This document shows positions 30,809-42,797 of a stretch of 64,000 nt of DNA, one piece after another (position 1 is the first letter of the stretch; every line of letters starts with the position of its first letter). Under the pieces are notes generated by a model. The model made no database searches, was not told the origin of the DNA, and worked only from the letters and a program-made list of their open reading frames with translations. A program made the position numbers and the translations under genes. Origin of the DNA: Takakia lepidozioides (Eukaryota > Streptophyta > Takakiopsida > Takakiales > Takakiaceae); NCBI GenBank assembly GCA_030704615.1, contig CM060731.1:80518756-80582755 (forward strand). Direction: 5' to 3'.

Positions 30809-32879
30809 TCACACACCTTTGTTATAATGAACCTCATTAATCGGATTCCCAAATCTATCAACTCTATTATGAAGCAATGGCTCCAATTTCATGACATCCA
30901 CCGATGCCTGCTGCTTGAAAACACCGAAGCAAAGTGGCACAAATATCTGGATGGATGCACCCACCATGGCCATCAGCGTCGGTATCCTCAAATATGGCCT
31001 GTTTGTGTACATCCTTGTGCGTTCCAATCTGAAAAGCATCATAAAGAGATGCACGGCAAAGGCCTTTTGCTGTCGGATTACCATTCCATTAAGTTATACA
31101 TAATTTAAAGAAGCAAACGGCACTCATTCAGATATCTTGGTTCACCTAGTCTGTAGAAACTAGTTTCTCATGTCTACAGAGAATGTTTTTATTCTACCCT
31201 GAAGTGAATGGGTGAATGTACTCATGAGATGTGTTTGCAGTAGCCTTGTGGCCATGGATCCTGTGCCCTTTGGGCAGATCGAGAAGGAATCTGAGAGAGG
31301 GAGGGAGAGAGTATGTACTCAATAAGACTTTGTTTGCCGCAACCTTGTGGCCATAGACCCCTTACCCAGTTTTTACGAGAGAGAGAGAGAGAGAGAGAGC
31401 TGCCACAGTTGTAAGGTTGCGATCGAGGTTTTGGTTCATAAGTTTGGGAAGTTTCTCCTCACCTTGCTAAAATGTATAATATGCTCAATACACTATGGGG
31501 CAAGGAGTGAGAAACAAACACACTAAAACAGAACAGAAAATATAACGGGAACAAAATGATACACATGATAAAACCATCTGCAAGGGCACATACCTATGCA
31601 TGACAAGAGGTGGAATCACCAAAATTGGAGCAGCTGCAGCTATCCGGCCAGCGATGCAGGCACTCACAGCCCTGGCACCAGCGAGCCGGCTCTGGCCAAG
31701 TTCATCACCATTACTGTCCAACACCTTGATGCCCTCCAGAAACTCATCTCTGCGTGTAATTCCCAAATTCAGCAAGTCGGCTGCTGCAACCGCACAAAAT
31801 GGAACTATTCTCCTTGCTACAGAAGCCCTGCATTGCTTGAGATAATGCAGTGGTGCTGTGTAAGTGTGGTGAGTGAAATCTCTGTGTGGCAACATTTGCC
31901 ATATCACCTGTGGAAGATAAGTGGGGTTACAGTAGCATCAACATCACTCCTTCATGCTGTCAATGTTAGCACTTAGTCTGACACCAATCCCTATAGACCT
32001 ACTGTCATTGGAAAAATTCCGTGTGTGGAGGGTAGAACTCCACAGTAGGCTATGGGGAGGGTTGATACCCCACTGGGTATATACTATAACTGAAGGGTCC
32101 ATGGTGGCCAATATATCCATGGAGTGGGCACAGGGTATACACAAACTTACCCCCTCACCCTCAGCACCCCACCTTTCTCTCTCTCTCCAGCTTGCTCGCC
32201 TTCCCAAACCTGCTCCCTCATTTTTGAAAGAGGTGGTAAAGGACCATCATTAAATTATCACGGGAAGAACTGTAGGTATTGAAGAGAGAGAGAGTTTCTC
32301 CTTGACTACCCTCATGGACCATTTATCTGTCCACTTAAGATTGAAATCATGACAGATAGCATAGCCTTCAACAGAGGTACAAGGTTTAAACAAACTTTAC
32401 CAGGGTCTGCCAGGGGGAACCTTATCCAAGAGAGCATGGAGACCAACAGCAGCACCCACAGAACTGGCGCTTGCACCTACATAAGCTTCAACAAGTTTCT
32501 GAATCCCTTCCTCGTTCGAAGCATTCCGATTGGCATAATAATGCAAGCAATTGTATGTCTGATTAAGCCATTGGGCGCCCACATTTTGCATACATCCCCT
32601 GGCTGATAGCATCAGAGTATCCAGAACCAGATTGCAAGGGATCACAAAGGAAAGACGGAGAGGGAGGAAGATCTTCTCTCCAGTATCAGGATGGACAATT
32701 GCATCCTTAACTTTGCGGGCTTGCTCCAATTTTTCTGAGGGGACTGAGAGGTCCCCATTTTGATGAGACTTCAAAAGCTGGACTGCTGCATCAACTTGGG
32801 AATCTGTCACAAATGCTGTTTGAATGTCCATCATGTTGAAAATCCTTTGAACTCTCGCCCAGTACGTGCCTTCATCCAT
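30809..32879 (-). CDS. SFXN: Sideroflexin (mitochondrial amino-acid/serine transporter family)
   Basis: Three minus-strand exons: 32,879-32,401, 31,827-31,594 and 31,028-30,809. Splice sites (CCCTG/GTAAAG, CATAG/GTATGT; acceptors GCAG and TCAG) join in phase and give 310 residues. Sideroflexins are inner-membrane mitochondrial carriers with about five membrane segments; animal SFXN1 moves serine. Family motifs include HPDTGEKI, QWLNQTYNCLHYYANRN, AVAAADLLNLGITRRDE, GARAVSACIAGRI and the C-terminal end VHYNKGV (YNKGL-like in relatives). The Met at 32,879 aligns inside the conserved DQSTF-like start of the domain and the frame is open upstream to at least 32,912, so a short 5' exon is probably missing from this model. 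Confidence 0.9.
31211..31400. repeat. Dispersed repeat with GA-rich microsatellite in a sideroflexin intron
   Basis: Two diverged copies of a unit of about 55 bp (ATGTACTC...TTTGCMRYARCCTTGTGG) at about 31,214 and 31,312, with a (GA)n run at 31,377-31,399. A third copy lies at about 37,703-37,750 in the carrier gene intron. This is a low-complexity-associated interspersed family. Confidence 0.6.
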
Positions 32880-32912
32880 GCTCCCCTCTTGGTCAAGTGA
32901 AAGAATGTTCAA

Positions 32913-35900
32913 TAACAGAATTGTCTGGGTTCAAGGCCTAACAGAGACAGTCAATATGCATTCAGAGACAGGATAGTGCCAGAATAAGTGGGAGATCGCT
33001 TTGAGAGAGTGAACCGGAGCCTTGCACCATCTCCACATGAGTTGATGTTCCTACAAGAATACAGCCTAAGTCAGTGGAATGTTCTCTACCCTGGTATGTA
33101 GTACTGGGCTGAGACAGTCAATCTAAGACTATGAGACAGCGTGACACTCTGTTATCTCCCCACTGTCTTCCTAAGTTCCTGGAGGGTGGAGAACAAAGAA
33201 AAGTCCAGACTTGAACACAAAAGAAAGAGGGAGAGAACCTAACTAACAAAAGAGGGCTGAAGAAAGCTCCCCATTTAAGACTGAAGAACTCTGTTCTTGA
33301 TCATTTTGAATAGAACAAATGCTGAAATGCCATAAACTTATGAGTACAGAGAGTTTTTTTCTTCAAAAGGAGATGCAATGTATGCCCTTTACCTTGAAGC
33401 AGCTTTACTTTCATGAACATTTCAGACACAACAAACTCCTTAGAGCTGCAAAGTCTGGAAAACCTGTAGAACTGGTTTGCAATAATACGCTACTTAGCCA
33501 TGTCCAAAATGTTGGACTCAATATGAGACAGTCTTATCTTTGAATACCAGCACATTCTTGTGAGAGTTTGTCAAAAACTGTCAATTACATAACCTTAAGG
33601 ACTGAATGATTGCAAGTTACTGTCTGCTGAAAATCCTGATGCTAACTAGAACCCCCCATTGAACCCTTCTTGTGAATAGTATTCGATGTCCTGAAGCACG
33701 GAGGAGACACACGTAGAACTTACTATACCGACCCAATGAAGATCCCTCCAGCGACAAGGTTGTGGTAAAAGGCAGACAGCCCAGAACGAAAGAAGGTCCC
33801 TGGTGTTCAACTCCTTGTCATGTGAAAACCAGAGAGGGCGGGAGAGACAACAGGTGCTGATTTTTCTACATTTCAGAGTGGGTTACCACTGATCGCGGAA
33901 CAGTTAATATAGTCCCGACGCAAGCCTTTACTTCATCTCACCAGCATATAAAACTGTGCCCGGATGTACCACAGCCGACGATAACCCAGTCGGAGGGGCT
34001 TCATACTTGTGGCTGGTAATCCAAAGCGTACATGTTTTGTCAGAGGAGAAATCATCGTACGCAAGGATCGCGAGCTTAAAGTTCCATACAACCGGCCCGA
34101 AGAAGAATTCTACTCAGTTTCTACCTGGTTCAGGTTTCCCAGCGAAATCCAACCAAATGTAGACCTATCCACCTCAATCCCTTACACTAGCACAATACTT
34201 TGTGACACTGGTGGAAATCACTGGAAAGGCCGAGTACTGTCACGTAGCTAGTGCAATTGAGCTAGTTAAGAAAAGATTATCAATTGGTGTTCCGCAACTT
34301 CATAGACAATACTTGGAACAAAAAACAAGTTCCGGCCCGGCACACTCCAGACTCCAGACCTGGGTATGAAACGCACGAAGAACTGAGGATAGAACTTTCA
34401 ATTCTCATGAGCTGAATCCAGCCAATTGGCACAGAGACCCACCCACTTCACGTCTCAGATTAAAAATCCATAGACACATGCAGCCAAAGATGCAGACATT
34501 AGCACATAGTTTCATTTCATATTCAACAAGAAATAGGCTTTTCGAGCATCCACCACCATAACTGCATTGGAGTGAACAAGACTTGCAACATAAATGCCAA
34601 CCCACCAGAGATTTGATGGAGCTTCACCACCCACTGCTGCAGCTTGCATGAGCAGGTTTGATGAACAGCCGCCAGTGAGAAGGGCGAAGATTTCCATAAT
34701 AAACTCCGGAGTTTAGTAAGTGAGCGAGAAGACCTAAAAGGACAGCTCCATATAGTAAAAAGTCTGGGGCTGAACAGGAGCCCTCCATTCTGTCTGTCAG
34801 TGTTCATAATTATGGGAATCTTCGGATTCTCCAGGGGCCATCCAATGCGCCCAGCCTTCCATTGGAGAACAAAAGTTTTCGGTTTGCGCTGTCTTTTTCC
34901 TTTCAAAAAAGTAGTAGAAAGCAGAAAAGGACGACAACATAAAGAGAGACAGAGCGTCTAGGAGAGAAAAGTCAAGTAGAGCAGATGAACTTGAGAAACC
35001 GTGTAGGGTGCATAGTGGTGACGCGACGATTTGTACACTGAGTGCATCAGCAAAGGTGATCTTGTGAGTTACCGAAGTAGACATTGTGCAGAAGTCATCC
35101 AGCTTTGGGGAAAGGTCAGTGATAAGTCATTTGGTTGAATACAGATCCCATATGGGTCACAAGTAATAGTCACAAGTGGGTGAATTTATTTCAGACAACG
35201 GTCTTTTCATCAAAGATGCTAAAAGATAAATTATCTCCTTGCAATTTGATCAGTAGCCCCTCAAACCGTATTTCATAGATGAAGTCTGATGGGCTGAAGT
35301 CTGGGCCCCAGAATGAGAGCTGCGTTATGATTCCCTGCAAGTCTGGAATTTCAACCAGCAGCCCAGAGCCATTCTTGCAGACCCATTTTGGCTTACCAAA
35401 CTGCATTCCGATTGGCATTGAAGATCACAGATGTGAAACTAGCTGTTAGTGGCATTGCATGACATCACAATATACTTTTTACTCTAATTTAGAGTACTTC
35501 AAAGCTGAACTTCTGTTGCAATAATTTTGCCATCCTCACATGAGAGATTTTAAACGGCGACTATGACCAAAGCTACATACATCTGTGGACAAAACCGGGA
35601 GGAAGTCATCGACTGGGCACAGCTCCATGACACTAGTGTGATTAGGCAAAACCACACGTTGAGAACCTTTGCTGCAGTGAGGCTATGAAAAGTGGCCTTA
35701 TTGGAGTGGACCCTTGAAGCATGTCAGATTGGGTCCCTATCTTCTGTTATTCCCTCTCCCTCTTACATCCTCCTCTCTTCACCCCACGAATATTAGAACA
35801 CTGAGAATACTGTAGTCCCACATTATAGTCAAGATCTGTAACCTGGAGGAGAGAGGGAGAGAAAAGTATTTCGGGTGTGTCAATTTCACTATATCCAACT

Positions 35901-36714
35901 TAAAGCTGAGACTACAGATAAGCAGCTTGCTTTACCTTTACACCTTAGGATGCCACAAATGTACCCTCGATTGTGGCAACCTAATTGGAGCAAGCTGCCC
36001 TTACCCTATGAAACATGTTCTTCTCTCCTCGATGCCGCTTGGTATCAAGAAACTACCACATCTGTTAGACTTAGTAGCCACCTTCTTCTACCAAGCTGGT
36101 GAGATCATATAATAGCATAAATTGGCCACTAATGTACAAATCATCTAAACCCAGTCACGTACCCTGGGCTACAGAAGAATAATCCCCCTAAGAGAGATTT
36201 GTTACATCCTCAATGTAGGAGCATTATTGGTAAGCAGCCTTGGATGCACATAAACATGCTTTCAGCAGAGACTTGCCCCCTGCTTCAGGGAACCACTCCG
36301 CCTCTAGAGGAAGAGATTGATGATGACATGCAGCTAGCTGTGTCATCCAGACCAGAAAGCCAGCCCACTTACCCAGCCACTGAAGCTGTCACATGATTCC
36401 TGAGTATCCTGACTAAATGGAGATCATTATCAATGAACAAAAAAGCCATGTGGTACCTAGGTAGTCCCGATGGAACGATTGTGATTGCAATTTCTTCATA
36501 TGCAACCTTGTCTTCATCACCTACCTGTTCACATCACCAAATTATCTTTCTCTTTCGCTCCCAAGGGTAGACACACAAATAAGTGATCTCAAGTGTTGGT
36601 TCAACATGCAACCGCAATATCACCGGTTTCTGAGTCAGAAGTCCTACCTGAAAGCAGTCACAGGTCCATTTAACTCATGGCTGGTTCCAAAGCAAACTAA
36701 TGTTGCTGATCGGT
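32913..36714. other. Intergenic region, one exon-like minus-strand frame
   Basis: No complete gene is seen. A minus-strand frame at 35,191-35,418 (ending FDEKTVV) reads like a real exon: IPDLQGIITQLSFWGPDFSP and IYEIRFEGLLIKLQGDNL alternate like beta strands. I cannot name its family or find partner exons. Frames near 34,500-35,084 (minus) are Ser/Leu-rich and unconvincing. Confidence 0.35.
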
Positions 36715-39700
36715 TTACTTGATAGACAGGCGGAGCTTCATGTCCTCATACACAAGGTAGGTGATGCTGGCAGCGGGTGCCACCTTCAGCATGTTGGGCA
36801 GCAAGCCTTTGTAAAACCCACGCACACCCTCATGCTCAAGGGTACGTCTGAACACATCCACCATGCCCTTGTATCCGCCTTCTACCTTGAGTGGCTGTGC
36901 TTGCAGTCTGCATTTCCAGCAAGAACCTTGCTTAGCATCCCTGTCACTCGGAGCTGCTCTCTTGCATATGGCCTCTAAGATAAGGTAACACACCTGGTGC
37001 GAATGAGTTGCAATGGGTAGACACATGTGGCACCAAGGGCTCCTGAGACTGTCCCACATCCAAGCTGCACCAGGGCTCCTGGCCCTGCACATGACCCATT
37101 ACCTCCTGTTCTTTCACTGTATGACCAGACTCCACCCTATGCACCACAGGGATGTGTATGGACATAGCTTACTTGTGTATAGGTGTACAGAAAACATCTG
37201 CAAGTGTTGCATGGGAAGCTTTCACACATTTGCAGTAGTGTGCTCTCAGAAGAGGCCCCAAATTCCCTCATTGATTATGGGTGCCATCCTTAGCTCTTAA
37301 TGCATGACATGTAGCTGTAGGGTTTTCATGCTATACATAGATACAGCACTTTGCAGTTAATTCTGACACGTAATCCATTGATTGCAACAGTGCTGTCACC
37401 AGCTTCCACCACAATAATTTCCCTCATGCCAAGGCCTCATAGGTGGATGGGTGACGAGGGAGGACCAGTGGCCATTTTCTGAGATACTATGAAAGGTGAC
37501 AGGCCACCTCTTAGTTCAAACTTTAACAGGGGGACGCGTTTTGAGGCCATCCACGATTGCATTAATGAGAAAGGCTACAAAGCTAATCCATGCCACGATC
37601 TTAAAATATGAAGTTAGTGGCCTCAATCATTAAGTCCTTGGCCATGCAGCACAACCTTGATGGAAATAGAATCCCGACCTATAGCTAGGAGAGAGAGAGA
37701 GAATGTACTCGTAAGACGTTGTTTGCCGTAGCCTTGTGGCCATTGACCCCGGGAACGCCCACTTTGAGTGGAACATAGGAGGGAGAGAGAGAGAGAAATG
37801 AAATGAAATGAAGTGGAGCTTTATAATGTCCGTGGAAAGCTCATAGAGCTTATGGGACAAAATGGAGAGAGAGACAGTCTTGCCCAAGCAACCGTAACTT
37901 ATGGTGTCACTTCACCTTGACATGACTACTGCCTTCTGTTTGGAAGGTGGACACCTTCTAACGGCTGTAACAGGGGCAATGCGGTTGCCCAACCCTCTCC
38001 GAAGGACTTCAAAGTCCCCAGGTACCCACACAATCAGTAACCCCCCCTATTATAGTTGAGTTGGCCATAATGCGTGACATCTATGTGGCTTTGAACCCAC
38101 GAGTGCCCTAACCACTGGGCCATCTGTTAGATGCTTGAGCGGACACATATCTGATTGGTGGAGGAAGTCTATCGGCTTTTCACAATTTAATGTTGACATC
38201 TACAGGGGTTGTCAATTACCATATCATTGCCCAATTTAAGGTGAATGGTGCTACTATTTGCTGCAAGACTTGCTATTGAAAAAAGGGAGACTCTTGCCGA
38301 AGCAAGCGTACTGATGGTGTTACTTCACCCCGAAGGGCTACTGCCTCCCATTTGAAAGGTGAACACCTTCAAACGGCCGTAATCGAGACAATGAGGTTGC
38401 CCAACCCTCCCACAAGGACTCAAAAGTCCCCAAGTACCCACACATTAAGTAACCGGTCGACACAGGTACCCCCCTTTTATGGCTGGGTTGCCCATAATGG
38501 GTGACATCCAACATACACGTATGTGGCTTCGAACCCACAACCTTTTGTAAGGCGGCCTTGTGCCCTAACCACTGGGCCATCTGTTGGATGCTGACCTGCT
38601 ATTACACTAGCACCAACAACTGAAATGTGGGCTATTCATGTCCACCATTGAATTGGAGCTAAATGTGACAGATATTTTTGAGTAAGGCCAACCCTGTCCT
38701 TGTATGGAGAGGCTGTGTTAAGAAAAATCTTTCCTAGACTTGAATGTGGCAATTGATGATGGCGATAAATCCTAAGATATACAGCATCTCAAATATATGA
38801 TCCCTCAAGAGCATTAATATTCTGACCCTTTATTTCCTTTGACATTAAGGGACACTGCCGATGCTGTTAGTGATGCATCCCACTCATTCCATTTTGAGCT
38901 CCCTGACAACATAAGAATCTCTGCAAAGACATACCTGTATCTAGTGGTACAAACTGGGCAGAGAAGTCCTTGAGAGTTTCATACACCGTCAAGTCAATAG
39001 CTGCATATGGCACCATACCCAGCAGGGATGGAACCAAGCCACGGTACAATGCTCTCGGGCCCTCGTGCACGACAATGTCCCGTGAAAGCGACAGTAATGC
39101 TGGTGCTGTGCCTGGTGAACTGTGACACTGCAAGCGTGTTTTGATCAGATCCAAAGGATAGATGGCCGTCTGAGCAATTGCACCTGCACAAAATAAGAAT
39201 AGTTAGCAAGTGCCAGGGGAGAGAGCTGGGATGAGCTTTCAAAAGCTCAAGGAGCTTAGGGGACAGTAACCCATAACAAACAAAAGCATTAGAATTGAAA
39301 TGGCTGCAGAAAGATGGATGACCTCCTGAGGTTAAGCTGCTGGCTCTCAAAACTAGATGCTCCCGCCAGTGATGAGAGAAAGAGATGTTAGACTTTAATT
39401 ACGCGAGACAAGAAGGAGGGGGTCATGTTTGGACAGAAACTACAGATGGGCACATACAAGGCGGGAACATCTGCATTCAGACATTTGGCTAGACGTAAGA
39501 GAAGAGGTCAGCTCCCACAACTCTTGTACTTTCTATGGAAGTTACTGCAGGAGAGGGAAAGGAGGGTTGGCCTAAAAAGCATAAACCTGCAACGCCTCCT
39601 GCAACCAGCCGCCCCCAAGTTCCGATCTCGCCTTGCTTCCCGTCACCCACCACAATGCCTTTCATCATTTCATAGGCATAGAATTTAATCGCCGACTCTG

Positions 39701-40884
39701 GGGCTACTTTGAGCACGTTAAGACCATTCCCTCGAAAGAACCCCATCACACCATTATTTTTGTAAATGTGCAAAAGGCCGGCGATCACACCCTCACCATT
39801 GGTCTGCACTTGCAGAAGCACCTTGAGGCGGTCCAAGGGAGCTGTGGCAGTGCGGCTCAGCGCCCCAGCCACTGCACCTGCCAGCAGATAACGGGCAGCA
39901 TGGTGGCCACCAATGCCCTCAGGAATGACGGCCTGTTCTCCGATGTCCACCAAGGACACCTTCTCCCAGTACTGATAGATGTTAGCTAGTGTGGCTTCGT
40001 GTGGAAAAAGCAACAGGAAGTCACGCCACTCACTGTAAGTGATCCTTCCATTCTTGTCCTGGTCTATGTGCTGCACAAATGATGCTAGCTCCTCATCTCC
40101 TATTTGAATCCCTGCGCTCATAAACATTCCACTTCAACTCAGTGGAGCAAAAAGGGGGAAGGGACAGAAGATTTCCATCGTTCTAGAGTGCAGAAAAATT
40201 TGCCACAGAAAACCTCAAATAAAAGATAGGAATGGTGACACAGTACTCCGCCAGCCCCTGTCTAGTGCCCAAAGCCATAGGATCCCATTGTTTCGTACTA
40301 CCTCTGGGGCAATTCAAGAACAAGGTAGAATCTAAAGCCCTGTCATGCTGCAGCAATCAAAACTGAGGACACATGACACTACTTCATGAACTGGAAAAGC
40401 GACCTCTACTTCCATCCAGCTGCGCCAATCTAAATGCCCATTCATCACTATCCTTTCACCCCATGCGGGTGTACATATCAATGTCCGAAGACAGAAAAAA
40501 CCGACCTGCATGCAAGAGAGCATCTCGAAGCTCAGCGGGCTCGAGAGCTCCGTCGTCGGTCACATCGATGGATTTGAAGAGATTGTAAAGTTCTCCTTCT
40601 TTATCGTCCATGTATTTCCGGAATTCGGCAAAGTCAATGTGTCCATCATGATTGGAATCACAGACCTCCAGCAAGTCCCGGGCATACTTGTACTGCAAGG
40701 GAGTCGAGAGTGATCGTAATCCCGCCTCTATCTGCGTGTGATCCAAATAGCCAACCTTGGCGCTGTCAAACGAATCAAACAGATTGCGAATTCGTAGCTC
40801 CCTCTCATCCTTTGTCTCCTGGGCTGCTGCCTCCACCTCTCGGGCCTTCTCTTCTCCTCTGTCCCCAATGCTACTACCTTTCAT
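36715..40884 (-). CDS. Ca2+-regulated mitochondrial ATP-Mg/Pi-type carrier (SCaMC/APC)
   Basis: Five exons: 40,884-40,506, 40,111-39,587, 39,183-38,935, 37,084-36,994 and 36,907-36,715. All junctions agree in phase and give 478 residues, the usual size of this family. The N-terminal half has EF-hands ([26 protein letters not shown]; a degenerate one with [13 protein letters not shown]). The C-terminal half has three mitochondrial-carrier repeats with the signatures [27 protein letters not shown] and [13 protein letters not shown]. Such carriers exchange Mg-ATP for phosphate across the inner membrane when cytosolic Ca2+ rises. The start is the ATG of [10 protein letters not shown]. Intron 3 (37,085-38,934) holds SINE and LINE pieces. 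It is divergent from the NAD kinase gene. Confidence 0.93.
37686..37870 (-). mobile_element. LINE 3'-end fragment with (AAATG)n tail and GA repeats, in a carrier intron
   Basis: On the minus strand CCATTTTGTCCCATAAGCTC...CGGACATTATAAAGC ends in CATTTCATTTCATTTC (37,794-37,865), matching the 3' end of the LINE at 45,945-46,018. The adjoining (GA)n and ATGTACTC unit belongs to the repeat family seen at 31,211. Confidence 0.65.
37874..38133 (-). mobile_element. tRNA-derived SINE, shortened copy
   Basis: Shares with 38,285-38,590 the blocks GGCCCAGTGGTTAGGGCA, GGCCATAATG/GACATC, GTACCTGGGGAC and TTCACCTTGACAT-type ends, with part of the tRNA-like head missing. Located in intron 3 of the carrier gene. 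Confidence 0.65.
38285..38590 (-). mobile_element. tRNA-derived SINE, near full-length copy
   Basis: Read on the minus strand it begins GGCCCAGTGGTTAGGGCACA (A-box-like) and has GTGGGTTCGAAGCCACAT (B box GGTTCGAANCC) about 40 bp later. An unrelated body of about 230 bp follows, ending CTTGCTTCGGCAAGAGTCTC. The two pol III boxes and tRNA-like spacing identify a SINE. Other pieces of the family lie at 37,874, 46,745, 48,333 and 60,684. Confidence 0.8.
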
Positions 40885-42797
40885 CTCTCTCGCCCGCACC
40901 CCAAAGAGTATCCACCAGTACAAACTATATGTTTGTGAGAATGAGTATAATCTTATGATACAGCTCAGCAACGGCTCCCTGCTTACACCCAATCCCTCCC
41001 CTCCTACATCCTTACATTGCCTCCGTCCCTCCCTCTCTCTCCTCCCTCCTTCACTCTTCAATCGACTTGATTTGGGTATGCAGCGAGATTAAAAGCAATA
41101 ATGTTACCCGGCAGTGCACAGCTGCACTGCGGTGCAAGCCGCTGTCGCAGGAGAGAGCGACCTCGACAGTAGAGAAGGGTGTGGATGAAAACGAAGGGCT
41201 CATCGATGAATAATGGCTTTCATTGATGAGGTAGTTGTAACGGATGGACGCAGAGAGTCCTCATGGATGGAAAGTATGGTTGTACAGACCTTCCGGATTG
41301 AGAGCAGCAGTCAAAATGGCCCACCTGCCAACGAGCAGCCATATATGTACAAGTGGCCGCTGCATCATAGCACGCCACACTGTCACCCAATGGACCCTTG
41401 CCTTGGAAGTCTTTTTGTAATAGAGAAAAGGAAATCGCAGAAGTGTTGTTTGTGTGTTTGAAAGACAGCGGGGTGTTAATTTCTTGTCTGTATGATGATG
41501 AGAAGCAGGCGAGGGGATTCAAGGTTGTACTGGGTTGTACAAACCACAACCTTGTAGGGTTCTTGAAAGAGTTGTTGGGGTGGGGGGGTAGAGACGTTAC
41601 GTTTTGGTTTCTGAGTTCGGAGGAAGGCACGGAAGGGTGTGCGCGTAGGACCATATCTGCACAAATGCATTATCAGTAGCATTGTTCTGCCTGCGCCTCC
41701 ATGGGATCTCTCCAGCTCATATTTCAGGTTCGTCTCTCCCTCTCTTTGACTGACCAAATTCTTGATTCCCTTCCTCAGTTTGAGTACAAGACATTTATTT
41801 AGTCATGTATGAAGGTAAACCCTAATGTGTGACATTCAATACAATCCTATGGGAATGTGCGGATCATTGTTCGAAGTCTGAATGCCGGCATGGATGACGA
41901 AATTGAACCTCACATTGCGTTTCACTTTGCAGCCCGCTGCATGCTCTTATGTGCCCTCTCAGATAGCAATGGCTTGGTACGCCAGGGTTTTCCGCGATTG
42001 AAGCATGTCTAGTTTTGGAGGGACTTGTTACTTTCCACATTGTTGGTAGTAAGATTGCAAAAAATTTGTGCTGCACAGCGACATCTGCCTGCCTTATGGG
42101 CAAAGGGGGTTTCTCAGCAGGCTTGAAATTTGATGGTCAGGCCAGGAATCACCCCTTACAAGGTTTTCCCCCGCCAAGTGAGATTACATGTCTAAATTAG
42201 CTGATTCTCTTTCGTTGTCTGCCAATCTGCACCACTGCTGCAACGTGGAGGGTTATGCCACCATTCTACTGGAGGGGCGATTTGTTTCCCCTGACAGAAA
42301 AGTCCCTCTTATATGGAATTCTCTGATCTGGGTGTGGCCTGCTCTTCCAGCTTGAGTCTCCCTGCCTTTCTTCTTTCAGGAATAGCATGGTGATTATTGA
42401 ACCTCTGTTTTACCCATATGTTCGAATTTGGAACAGCTGATCCTCCCATTGACTGCTGCTATCTTGTAACTCTGGGTTTACTGCACCTGTCCAATATGTT
42501 CAGAATCAGAACTGTTGCAGGATAACATACATGGTTTTCTTTCCAATCTATGAAAACAGGGAGCTATTCACTCTGATCTTAATGACATAGTGTAAAGTAC
42601 CATAGTATACAATTTTTGAAGCTCTGCCCCATCTTCTTCTTTCCTGAAGCCAAGAAACAAACAAATCACACTCGTGGAACCTGATAATGCAGTCATTGTC
42701 AGCTCCCTCTGTCTTTATTTGTAGATGTCTCAAAATTCTGTCGACTAAGTTGCAGTTTGAGTTATGCATTTTGTGAAGGTCGGGGTTTAGTGAGTGC
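40885..42797. other. Divergent intergenic region between carrier and NAD kinase
   Basis: Should contain the promoters of both genes. No convincing TATA box is apparent. Short frames on both strands have no family resemblance. C/T-rich tracts near 40,990-41,050 (CTCCCTC repeats) lie just upstream of the carrier start and could be part of its promoter or 5' UTR. Confidence 0.4.

Noticed and set aside
38285-38590. A functional tRNA gene
   Set aside because: Only the box motifs are tRNA-like; the acceptor stem and cloverleaf cannot be formed, and a long unrelated body follows.
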